In this document: positions 45,535 through 56,086 of the stretch, one piece after another | Layout of the letters: every line of letters begins with the position of its first letter | How positions within the stretch are numbered: the stretch's first letter is position 1 | Source of the DNA: Scenedesmus sp. ARA3 | Taxonomy: Eukaryota; Chlorophyta; Chlorophyceae; Sphaeropleales; Scenedesmaceae | Direction of reading: 5' to 3' | DNA length: 64,000 nt | Assembly: GCA_004335835.1 (NCBI GenBank) | Contig: RWJK01001849.1 | Location: 62,001-126,000 of the forward strand | Made by a program: the position numbers and the translations under genes | Notes under the pieces: generated by a model | What the model was told of the DNA's origin: nothing | Database searches by the model: none | Seen by the model: the letters and a program-made list of their open reading frames with translations, nothing else

Positions 45535-48500
45535 ATGCATGTGCATGGCTTTGTGCGTTTACGTGTGCACTTAGCTGTGTGTTTGTATGCAGCGTGAATG
45601 TTGCGTGTGCTGTTACTTGTACCAAGCAGCCGCCCTGTCTCGCTTTGAAGGGTTGTGCTGCTGCTGTGTCTTGTAAGCCATGGGAACATCACCATGGCTG
45701 TTGCATAACTCGTGCCTGCAGCCAGTCTACTGAACACAGTTGTGCTGCTGCCGCTGCTGCCCTTTTTCATACCTTGTCCCATCACCCTCATTCGTTCACC
45801 CCTGCAGCGCGAGCGCCGCATCTACTACTACCTGTGGCAGCTCTTCCACCTGCAGCAGGACGAGGCTACTGCACTGGCACAGCAGTCTGACCTGGCACAG
45901 CAGCTGGAGGAGCTCAACGCTGCCGCTGAGGGCTTTGAGGGGCAGCTGGATGAGCAGCGGCGGGCTCATTCTGGGCTGGTCAAGGAGCGCATGCGGCTGG
46001 AGAAGGAGCAGAAGAAGCTGCAGAAGAAGCAGGCCGCAAAGGTGCGCAGCATGTTTAGAGGTTGTGCGAGTTGTGCGAGTTGCTGCTGATGCAGCGAGTG
46101 GGGCGGGGAGCCTCACGCTGGCCGTGGAGTGCCATTAGCTGCATCTCAATGTGGGCACGGCACTGTACATCAAGCAGCCGCCGACCTCTGTTTGCTCTGC
46201 TACTGCTGCTAACACACGTTGCTGTGCTTGCTGCCCTTGCAGGACCCTGCAAAGGCGCGCCTGCGCGAGGAGACGAGCCGCTTGAACCGCAAAATTGCTG
46301 CGGGCAGTGCCGAGGTTGAGGCGCTGAAGCGGCGCGCCAAGGCGCAGGCCAAAGCCCTGGCAAAGCTTAGGAAGGACCTGCAGGCGCTGCAGGACTCACG
46401 CGTGAGTGCATGCTGTGTTGTTGGTGTGGATTAAAGGTCTAGATTTAGATAGGCGTGCTGCAACCAGGGAACAGCTAAGTATGTTTTCTGTCGCTGCACA
46501 CTGCGTGGCAGCGTGAAGTGGAGCAGCTTGCAGGAAACCGTGAGTGCTGCTGCCTGTGGCGGTCCCCAGCCCAACAGCATGTGGATGTACAAATTGTTTG
46601 GAGCTGAATGGTGGCGCACAGTCGAACAGCCTGCAGCGAGCATGGCCTGCATGTGCCAAGGCTGACTGCTGCACATATCTGCACGGGAGCTCAGCCACAT
46701 GCTGCGCTCTGCACTGGAGAATACTCCATCACCGCACTACCACGCGCTCTCTGTAATGCTGACGACCTCCTGCTGCTGGTTGCCTTATCTTCTGCTACAT
46801 GCCCGGTTAGAGGCTGAGGGCACACAGGGGCTTTACTACACAACTGCAACTTCAAGTGATCCTCCGCTTCCTGCCCTGTTTCTGCCTTCTGCTACAGGCT
46901 CAGCTAGAGGCCGAGGGTGGGGCTGATGAGGAGGGCCTGCAGATGGATGCCGCGCAGCTGGCAGAGTACCGCAAGCTCAAGGGCGAGGCCGACGCCAAGA
47001 CCAGCAGGCTGCTGCAGGACAGGGCCACGCTGGAGGCGCAGCTCAAGGTGTGTGACTGCATGCGACTTTGAGATACTTTGCAGCGTGCAATTGAAACCCT
47101 TTCGCGTCACTGGCTAATGCTGCAGGTATGGAGGTGATCTGTAGTGCTCTTCTAATCGCTGCCTTTGTTGCATGCTGCTTTTTCAACTTGCGCGTTGTTC
47201 AGTCACCCCGTCAACACCGCACACATGGTGTCCTTTAAACTGCTGCTACCGCTCCTGCCCGCCACCTCAACGCTGCAGGTGGATGAGGCCAGCCTGGCGC
47301 GGCTGCAGGAGGCAGCTGCTCCCAAACCTCATTCGGTATCTGACTCCTACTACTGCTTTTGACTGCTCGCCTATTGAATGCCGCAGGTGGATGAGGCCAG
47401 CCTGGCGCGGCTGCAGGAGGCAGCTGCTCCCAAACTTCATCTAGTATCTGACTCCTGCTACTGCTTTTGACTGCTCGCCACCTCAACGCCGCAGGTCGAT
47501 GAGGCCAGCCTGGCGCGCCTGCAGGAGGCAGCCTCCTCCAAACCTTGTCTGGTATCTGACTCCTGCGAACGTGTTTGACCGCTCGCCAATTTATTACCGC
47601 AGGTGGATGAGGCCAGCCTGGCGCGCCTGCAGGAGGCAGCCTCCTCCAAACGTCATCTGGTATCCGACTCCTGCTACTGTTTTCGACTGCTCGCCGCTTT
47701 GACGCCGCAGGTGGATGAGGCCAGCCTGGCGCGGCTGCAGGAGGCCGCCTCCTCCAAACCTTGTCTGGTGTTTTGAATCCTGCTAACCTGTTTGACTGCT
47801 CGCCACCTCAACGCCGCAGGTGGATGAGGCCAGCCTGGCGCGCCTGCAGGAGGCAGCTGCTCCCAAACTTCATCTGGTATCTGATTCCTGCTACTGTTTT
47901 CAACTGCTCGCCACTTTAACGCCACAGGTGGATGAGGCCAGCCTGGCCGGCTGCACGAGGCAGCTGCTCCCATATTTCATCTGGTATCTGACTCCTGCTA
48001 ACATGTTTGACCGCTCGCCAATCTAACGCCTCAGGTGGATGAGGCCAGCCTGGCGCGGCTGCAGGAGGCCGCCTCCTCCAAGGCGGCCCGCCTGCAGGCC
48101 CAGCAGCAGCAGCTGCAGGAGCTGCAGCAGCGGCTGGGCGGCGGGCAGGAGGAGCTGCAGCAGCTGAATGGGCAGCTGGCTGCCAAGAAGGACGAGGCAA
48201 AGAAGGCGCAGGCGGAGCACAGGAAGGCCAGGTGCGGCTGGACGGCAGTGCTTGTGTGCTGTGTGGTGATATATGGTAGGAGGTGTGAAGGCGCATGGGG
48301 TATCCTCATCGTCACACACACACACACACCCTCCCTTAACTTACGCGGGTGGCGAGTTTTAACACACCACGCGTAGCTCATNNNNNNNNNNNNNNNNNNN
48401 NNNNNNNNNNNNNNNNNNNNNNNNNNNNNNNNNNNNNNNNNNNNNNNNNNNNNNNNNNNNNNNNNNNNNNNNNNNNNNNNNNNNNNNNNNNNNNNNNNNN

Positions 48501-51500
48501 NNNNNNNNNNNNNNNNNNNNNNNNNNNNNNNNNNNNNNNNNNNNNNNNNNNNNNNNNNNNNAGGCAAGCTGCGCGAGTGGTGCCATTTTCACAATTGCTG
48601 CTGCCTGTGCTGCCGCGTACCTGTTTGCGTTTGATTGCAGCTCGCAGCGCGTGTACCTGCAAGGCAAGCTGCGCGAGTGGTGCCATGCTCACAACTGTTG
48701 CTGCCTGTGCTGCCGCGTGCCTGTGTGTGTTTGACTGCAGCTCTCAGCGCGAGTACCTGCAGGGCAAGCTGCGGGAGGTGGAGGGCCGCCTCAACGCCAG
48801 CAAGAGCGTGCGCTCAGCCACAGACAGGGAGCGGCGGCTGGCGGCAGCAGCGGCAAAGCTCAAGAAGGAGGTGCCAGGTGAGTTTGCAGCAGTACGACTG
48901 ATCTTGACTGATCTCGGCTGACGTTGAAGGGGCTGTGCGGGACTGTATTAAACTGGTGTGTACTGTGGGCTCTGCATCAGAGACGGGATTAAGTTGCTGC
49001 CTTGCTGCGTGCCTGCAAAAAGCGTTGTAACCTCAAGCAGCCAACCAGCCATGAGTTCGTAATCATCCGCATCACTCTCCTCTCACACACTCTGCGCTGC
49101 ACTGCATGCTGTGCTGTTGCGGCCGCAGGCGTATACGGGCGCGTGTCTGAGCTGGTGCGCGTGACCAACCGCAAGTACAACTTGGCCATGGCTGTGGTCA
49201 TGCAGCGCGACCTGGACAGCGTGGTTGTTGAAGACAGGAAAGCCGGCTTCGCCTGCATCGACTACCTGAAGGCCAGCAAGTGAGTTGATTGGTGTGGTGT
49301 GGTGGTTGACTGGCTTCAAAGGCGCTTGTTGCAGCCTGGACAGCGTGGTGATGGAGGAGCCGCAAGCCGGCTTCGCGTGCATCGACTACCTCAAGGGCAG
49401 CAAGTGAGTGGACTGGTGTAGTGGATGGACTGGCTGGTGCAAGCATTTCTGTTGCAGCCGGGACAGCGTGGTGGTGGAGGACAGGAAAGCCGGCTTTGCG
49501 TGCATCGACTACCTCAAAGCCAGCAAGTGAGGCGGCTGGTGGCTGTGGTGGTAGATTTGTGGGCCAAACAGTGCATTTTGTGCAGCCTGCTCAAGGTGGC
49601 AGGGCAGCATGGCTTGTGTACAGCCTGGGTGCACAGGACGCTTCAGGCCTGAAAAATGCGTGCTGCATGCCGCAGCGCAGCTCACGTGGTTGCCATCTTT
49701 GGCCGTTTGCAAACAAGATCATTCGAAAATTAGATTAACTATGGCATCTCGCGATCTGTCGCAACACTGACGCTGCCGCATTAAATACGACATTGCCTTG
49801 TGATGCCTGCAGGCTGGAGCGCATGGACTTCATCCCGCTGGACAGCTGCGAGGCTCGGCCGCTGCCGGAGCGGCTGCGCCAGCTGGGCGGCTCCGCCACG
49901 CCTGCACTGGACCTGCTGCAGTTTGACCCGCAATTCGAGCGCGCCTGCCTGCACGTGTGCGGGTGAGTGCGTGTGTTTGAATGGTAACTGGAGACTGTAG
50001 TGTGTGTTGTGGGCAGCGCGGCCGTACCAGTGTTAGCGTAGGGATGTCACACAGAGGCATGCTTGTGGGTTTGTTCTGCTGAAAGAGCAGATTTTCCCGT
50101 AGGGCAGGCATTTACACCACTGCAACTGGTAGCCAATAGGCCTGCACCAGCACATGCTCCTGCCTGTGCTCTGCCTGTGCTGCACCATCCACATCAACAC
50201 ACTGGTGATGGACGCGGTTGCAGAGGCGCAGGCGCTGTGCTACGGCCCCAACATGCCTGCACCGTAAATACCAGCCTACATGTGTTCTGCCTGTGCTGCC
50301 GTATGTTTGTGCAGCAACACGCTGGTGGTGGACGAGGTGCAGGAGGCGCATGCGCTGTGCTACGGCCCCGACCACCACAAGGTGGTCAGCGCGGACGGCA
50401 CGCTCTTCAAGCCCAACGGCACCTTCACAGGTGCGTGCTTGTCAAGACGATTTGACTATTTGAGCGCATGCTGCAGGGCAAGAGAGGTGCCCTGCAGTGC
50501 TTGCAGGAAGCGCCGCAGCACATGCATGAAAGCACACACATGCAACATAAGGCGGATTGTTCCCTGGAGGTGACGCAGCAGTGTGTTTTGTCCACAGCCA
50601 CCCCACTTGCAGCAGTGTGTATGCACCTGACATGTGTGCTGGCTCTCATATTTGCAGGCGGCCGCTCCAACGCGCTGGATGCGCGCGCCAACCGCTGGGA
50701 CGCGGAGGAGTTCGAGAGGCTGAAGGAGGAGCGGGAGCGGCTCAAGGCGGAGATCGACGTGAGGGGGGCGGCATGCTTTTGTATTTGGGATGTGTATAAT
50801 ACCTGTGCTAATACCTGGATATGTTTGTGTGTGTTAGGTGCGTTTGTTAATGCATGTGGTTCACGTGTGTGCAGAGCACACGTGTGAAGCGGTTATGGGC
50901 ATGCAGTGTTGTTTATGCAGTGTTCGTGTAGCACGTTTTGTGTCATTGGGCGCCCAGTACCAGCGCCTAAGGAGGAGCGGGAGCCGCTCAAGGCGGAAAT
51001 CGACGTGAGCGGGGCTGCTGCGGCTGCATGCCTGAAGTATCTTGCATGTGCATCTTATCTGCCTGTGCAGATATGTGTGGTTGTTTGTCGGTTGATATGT
51101 CTGTTCGCGTGTGCGCATTGCGTGCGTGTTGAGCAGTGATGCTGACTCTGCCGATCCATCAGGAGTAGCACTTAGGGTCTCCGAGCGCCTTGACGTCGCT
51201 GCTTTCGAGCGCGGCCGTGGCTAAGCTTTGTGCGTGCACTGGAACGTGTGTGCTTGCTGCTGCCCTGCAGGCTGTGCCGGATGTGCGCGCGTGCAACGTG
51301 GCTGCGCAGACGCTGGCTGGTGATGTGGCTGGGCTGGAGCTGCAGCTCAAGTACAAGAAGGCAGACCTGAAGCAGGGCCAGGAGGAGCTGGCCAAGCTGC
51401 AGGTGGGGCTGTGCAGGGTTTGCCGAGTTTGTTGTTTGTTTGCTCAAGTATGCTGCTGCCTGTGGCATGTGTGGTTGTATTGTGTTGAGAGCATGCCCCT

Positions 51501-54500
51501 GTTGCAGCCTGTTAGTAAGCTGTGCGACAAACACGCAATGTTGACGTTAACAGACATCAGCTCCTATTCAACGCATATACCTATCGAGTACGCTTATGCT
51601 GCCCATGCTGTGCTTGCCGCTGCATCGCCATGCAGCGTGAGGTGTCAGTGCTACAGAAGGCTGCTGCCGACGCTGGCTCAGACCCTGCAGTTGCCAAGCT
51701 GCAGCAGCAGGTGGCGCAGCAGCGGCAGTCGCTGGCCAAGCTGGACGACCGCGTGAATGACATACGTGACAGGATGTTTGCAGACTTCAGGTGGGCCTGG
51801 TGCTGCTGCTGCATATTCTGCTGCAGTGGCTTTTGATCTTGTGGCATTTGCTGCTGCAGGCTTAGCTGCTGCGGTGGCCGCTGCTGTGCATGATTTTCCA
51901 CGAGCACAACACCTCCACTAGCTCCGCTGATGACTGGCCTCGCTTGTGCGCACTGTTTCTATTTCACAATCCTGCTGTGCCGCTGTGAATATGGTTGTTG
52001 CCTGCGTGCTGTGTTGTTGATGTGTGCAGCAAGCGCGTGGGTGTGCCCAACATCCGCGTGTACGAGGAGACCACGCTGGCGGCAGCCAACAAGCTTGAGG
52101 CTGACAGGCAGCGCATGGACGAGCAGGTGCGGCGGGGTGTATGAAACAAGCAGCAGTCTTCTTGTACCTGCACGTTGTTGAACACAACTGCCATCACCAG
52201 GCACGTGTCGAGATAGTCATTGCGCCAAGCTCCGCGTCATCTGTTGTATAAACCATTCGAGCTCCTCCTGCCTGCTATGTCTCTGACTATCTGAAACTGC
52301 ATTGTTGCTGGCTGTGCTGCTGTGCTTGCAAACATGTGCAGATCACCGCTGTCAGCGAGCAGGTCACGTACGAGGAGAAGCAGCAGGCCTCAGTGCAGCT
52401 GGCAGAGAAGCAGGCTGCACTCGAGGCAGACAAGCAGCAGCTGCAGGAGGTGGCGGAGAAGGAGGCTGAGCTGGAAGCAGCAGCAGGGCAGCTGGCAGAG
52501 CAGGCGAATGCGATGGAGCAGCAGATGGAGCAGCTGCGGCAGCAGGTGAGGGGTGCGGCGTGGTGCTGTGGGTTGTCATTTGCATCAGCCAGGCTACAAT
52601 GCTGTCGCCAGTTCTGTTCTAGCCATGTGCTGCACTCTTTCTATGCATGATCTCATTTCATAGTGCTTCACGTGTCTTCTCCATCTGTAACATGTGTAAC
52701 ATCCACCATCCGGGCCCTCTCACCCACCTCACCTCCCGCCTCTGTTCTCCCCAATTCCTCAACTGTGCATCCTTGACATCCTGCTTTGCATATCATTTCA
52801 CTCTGCAGGCCGAGGCCGCGCAGGCAGGCATGAAGGAGCTGCAGGCGCAGGCCGCCTCCTACCAGAAGGATGCGGGCAAGCTGCGTGGCGGCATGGCGGC
52901 AGCAGCCACTGCAGTGGAGGCGGTGCGCAGCAGCAGGCACGGCCTCATGGAGGCGGCAGTGCTGGAGCAGGTGGGACGCGGGCTAGATGGCCATGGTTTT
53001 TGTGTGTTGCACATTGCTTGTTATGTGGCGTGTCATAAATTGTTATGGCAGGCAGCCCTGCAGGCACGGCCTCATGGAGGAGCCGTGCTGGAGCAGGTGG
53101 GGCCCAGGGGCTGCGCGGCCGGGGCTGTTATCTATTGGTTGTTGATTATTACTTACACTTATAAAGGCAGGCAACCCTGCTGGCGTGCAGCACTGCGGCT
53201 GCGCTGCCCTCTTGAGGTAGCTGTGCTTCAAGCTTGTGTGCAGCCGCCTTGCATAGCTGGCGCATGATCCGTCAAGGGTCATTCACTGCCACATCAGCCT
53301 GCAAGTCATCGCAGTGCGAAACTTGTACAAGCTACAATCGCGTACATGTGTGTGCTGCAGGTGGAGCTGCCGTATAGGGATGCTGCTGATGCTGAGGAGC
53401 AGGACGCTGCAGAGGCAATGGATGTGGATGGGGATGAGGCGGAGGAGGCCACGCAGGCAGGCGGCAGCAAGAAGGGCAAGGGTGAGCGCAGCAGTGTGCT
53501 GGTGGGATGGGGTGTTGCTGCAGCTGCATCATGTGTACAACGTGTACATGCGCTTGCATCAGCCATTGTAGTAGAAAACGTTCAAACACACTTGGTTCGG
53601 GCTGTCATGTGCCACAGGTGGTCTGCACAGGGAGGCAGTCTGCGCTGTTGTTGTGGCTCCACGCTCCACCGGTGGAAAGCGACATCTAACAGTTGGCAAT
53701 GGCAGCGCTGCTGCTGCCTGTTGTATGGCCAGAGACTCACGGTGCATGTGCTGTTTCGTTTTGTGTTGCTGTCGTGCAGTGCTGGACTTTGCGCGGCTGT
53801 CTGAGCAGGACAGGGACGCCACCAGCAAGAAGCAGCGGGAGGCAGTCAACAAGCGCCTGAAGGAGGTGAGGTGCTTGGGTCACAAAAGTCACAAAAGCTT
53901 TTGCACAGTGCACAGTGCACAGTGCATGCGCTTGAACGGTGTACGTACTGCAGGCGGTTCGCCCTCGTGCGGACAATCCAGCATGGACAGCACTACTGCT
54001 TGATGTAATGCGTGCATGCAGGACTCTTTTGTGTTGCTGTCAGCCTGCTCGCACATGGAAGCTGTAGCACGGTCGATGTGCATGCTCTGCTGACCAGGCT
54101 GCCTTTGCTGCGTGTGTGTGCTTTCTCTCGTCCGCTCTCTTGTCCCCTCAGGAGCTGGATGCTGCTGCTGCCGAGCTGGCTGGCTCAGCGCCCAACATGA
54201 AAGCGCTGGAGCAGTACGAGGCGGTGCGGGAGAAGGAGCGGCAGCAGGTGCGCGCAGGCGCTGGCACTGCACATGACTGCATCAATCCTAGCTCGCCAAG
54301 CTCGCTGCATTCAGAAGTGTACTTAAATTCAGCTGCTGGTTTGACTCTGCTATCCAAAGGTCTAGTTGATTTTGGTGCCTTGCCAGCCACTTCTCGATTC
54401 TGCACAGTGCACCGCAGCGCTGCTAGCAGCTGCCCATTCATATAGCTGTCCTTTCACACGTGGGTCTGCCTGCTGCTGCTGCTGCTGCTGCTGCTGCGTC

Positions 54501-56086
54501 AGACGCTGGAGCTGGAGGCTGCGCGCAAGGCTGCCAACGCCGCCAGCAAGGCCTTCCTGCGCATCCAGCAGCAGCGCACGCAGCGCTTCTCCGCGGCCTT
54601 CGAGCACATCAAGTGCGTGGCAGCTGCTGTACTTGTGTTGTGGAGATTGTAAAGTGTCTCTTTCTTTCTTGCGATTGAGCTGTAGAGGGGTAGTCGAGTA
54701 CGTTGTTCAGATGCACAGCAGCAGCAGCAGCAGCAGGCACAGGTTGCGTGACTCATTAACCAAGCAGCTGCTGTAGCTGTCCCACCTTGCGTCAGCCGCA
54801 CCTCTCACTTGCTGCTTACTGCTGTTTTGTCCTGCAGGGGATCCATCGACTTCATCTACAAGCAGCTCACGCGCAGCGCGGTGCACCCGCTGGGTGGGCA
54901 GGCCTTCCTGTCGCTGGAGGCGGAGGACGAGCCGTATGCAGGTGGCGTGAACTTCATCGCAATGCCGCCCACAAAGCGCTTCAGGGACATGGACCAGCTC
55001 TCAGGTGCGTTGCAGGGATTGCAGATGTTGATAGTGGTATAGTGAATATATGTGCGTTGGTGTGTGGCGGGCCAGCTGCCGGGTATCGCTTCAGGGACAT
55101 GAGCCAGCTGTCAGGTGCGTTGCTGAGATGTGTTCAAGCCAGCCAGCGTTGAGATGTCGGGTTGAGGTTGAACTCGCAATGAGACAGGTTGTTGCTGGGC
55201 AGCCAGGGGTGTTCTGTGCGCTGGTGGTTGCTGCCCACCTTGATCGTCATGGGATGTGGACTGTACATGCACGCCTGTAGTGCATGCTAGCCAGCCAACC
55301 ATTCAACACCTATGCAATTGGTGTTTGCCCTGGTTTAGCCGACTGCAGCTTTCTCACGCGCTGATGTCACCTGTCATCATACACCACCCCCAACAGGTGG
55401 CGAGAAGTCGGTCGCAGCGCTGGCGCTGCTCTTTGCAATCCACAGCTACCGCCCCTCGCCCTTCTTCGTGCTGGATGAAGTGGATGCAGCACTCGACGCA
55501 ACCAATGTAGCACGCGTTGCGCACTACATCCGCAGCTGCACGCGCCGCGAGCTGACTGGCGGCGCAGCAGCAGCAGCAGCTGGCAAACGCGTGCGGCGCG
55601 GCAGCGCGGCTGCTGCTGCTGCTGGCGATGCTGTTGTGGGTGTGGATGGGGCAGAGGTGGATGAGGCTGCGGGTGATGGAGGCAGCCTGGAGTCCTTCCA
55701 GAGCATTGTGATCAGCCTGAAGGACATCTTTTATGAGAAGGTGAGCTGGCTGAGGGTGATTGCGTTCGATTTGATGGGCTGCTTGTACGTGTTAGCGTGC
55801 GTCAGTGTGTACGACATTGTGTGGGCTGATGTGCGGGGGTGGTTGGCTGCACGAGTGTGTCTGTGCGTGGCCGTGCTTGCAAGCATGCTGCTGTGGTGTG
55901 TAGCCCCTCTTTGCTTGTGCTCCTGTTGAACTCTGTTTGCCCGTGCTGCTGCTGCTGCTGCTGCTGCTTCTGCTGCTGCGGCAGGCTGACGCGCTGGTGG
56001 GTGTGTGCCGCGACCTGGACCAGAACTGCAGCAAGACCATCACCTTTGACCTCAGCAGGTTTGAGCCGCCAGCAGAGGCAGTGTGA
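44047..56086 (+). CDS. SMC1: Structural maintenance of chromosomes protein 1 (cohesin SMC1)
   Basis: Twenty-three exons: 44047-44523, 45244-45480, 45808-46041, 46243-46401, 46898-47047, 48035-48231, 48741-48877, 49129-49279, 49813-49962, 50315-50430, 50658-50758, 51271-51402, 51636-51790, 52030-52126, 52342-52545, 52809-52970, 53361-53481, 53780-53865, 54152-54247, 54503-54612, 54838-55004, 55397-55740 and 55985-56086. All phases agree, giving 1294 residues, near the usual SMC1 length. Walker A is GPNGSGKSN (45-53). Coiled coils flank a hinge over about residues 530-670 ([22 protein letters not shown]). The C-terminal head has [15 protein letters not shown] and Walker [13 protein letters not shown]. 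With SMC3 and kleisin it forms the cohesin ring that holds sister chromatids. A short Ala/Gly insert sits after RRELTGG. The 180-N gap falls in intron 6, so no exon is obviously missing. Introns carry many exon echoes. Confidence 0.95.
45484..45535. repeat. CTG-rich tract just after the SMC1 exon 2 donor
   Basis: A run of mostly CTG units begins within a few bases of the exon 2 donor (45481) and continues for about 50 bases. Confidence 0.85.
46786..46925. repeat. Echo of SMC1 exon 5 start
   Basis: CTTCTGCTACATGCCCGGTT then AGAGGCTGAGGG at about 46790 mirrors the real acceptor and exon start (CTTCTGCTACAGGCTCAGCT then AGAGGCCGAGGG) about 97 bp later. The AG acceptor is lost in the echo. Confidence 0.75.
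47276..48085. repeat. Eight-copy 108-bp acceptor-anchored array at SMC1 exon 6
   Basis: Exon-like starts (AG then GTGGATGAGGCCAGCCTGGC) at 47279, 47387, 47495, 47603, 47711, 47820, 47928 and 48035, the last being the real exon. Spacing is 107-109 bp throughout. Seven copies share a decayed continuation (CAAAC, then CTCCTGCTA, ACTGCTCGCC). Copy 3 has GTCGATG. Copy 1, and others by inspection, run into an in-frame stop soon after the shared part. Confidence 0.97.
48382..48561. other. Assembly gap of 180 Ns in SMC1 intron 6
   Basis: A run of N between exon 6 and exon 7. Sequence resumes inside a repeat unit that echoes exon 7, so the gap probably reflects a tandem array that could not be assembled, and its stated length may not be real. 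Confidence 0.95.
48562..48790. repeat. Acceptor-anchored echoes of SMC1 exon 7
   Basis: At least three copies of a unit of about 99 bp. One is cut by the gap (from 48562), one has an exon-like start near 48641 (GATTGCAG, then CTCGCAGCGCGTGTACCTGC), and the real exon starts at 48741. The intronic GTTGCTGCCTGTGCTGCCGC block is also repeated. Confidence 0.92.
49335..49403 (+). other. Complete 69-nt extra copy of SMC1 exon 8 end (candidate cassette exon 8b)
   Basis: A copy of the last 69 bases of exon 8 bounded by a TTGCAG acceptor and an AAGTGAG donor. It starts and ends in phase 2, exactly matching the junction between exons 8 and 9, so inclusion would add 23 residues ([20 protein letters not shown] and flanks) without a frameshift. 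Whether it is spliced in is unknown. Confidence 0.5.
49458..49526 (+). other. Second complete 69-nt copy of SMC1 exon 8 end (candidate cassette exon 8c)
   Basis: Same length, phase and borders as the copy 123 bp upstream. It encodes [20 protein letters not shown] and is closer to the genuine exon 8 residues than the first copy. It lies in the hinge-coding region. SMC1 proteins have only one such segment, so constitutive inclusion of all three is unlikely. Confidence 0.5.
50183..50265. repeat. Echo of SMC1 exon 10 start
   Basis: ATCAACACACTGGTGATGGA, then GCGCTGTGCTACGGCCCC, copies the first 70 or so bases of exon 10, about 130 bp upstream of the real exon (50315). The acceptor AG is not retained. 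Confidence 0.85.
50962..51010. repeat. Echo of SMC1 exon 11 end
   Basis: AAGGAGGAGCGGGAG, then CTCAAGGCGG and ATCGACGTGAG, repeats the exon 11 end and donor about 243 bp downstream in intron 11. Confidence 0.85.
53060..53105. repeat. Echo of SMC1 exon 16 end
   Basis: CACGGCCTCATGGAGG, then GTGCTGGAGCAGGTGGG, repeats the end of exon 16 (donor after 52970) about 125 bp into intron 16. Confidence 0.85.
55083..55130. repeat. Echo of SMC1 exon 21 end
   Basis: CGCTTCAGGGACATGAGCCA, then GCTGTCAGGTGCGTTGC, repeats the exon 21 end and donor (after 55004) about 110 bp into intron 21. Confidence 0.88.

Noticed and set aside
47279..47960. Additional genuine SMC1 exons at each 108-bp echo
   Set aside because: They have acceptors, but the sequence after the shared start is decayed, lacks a donor and (copy 1 certainly) meets a stop. 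SMC1 needs only one such segment.
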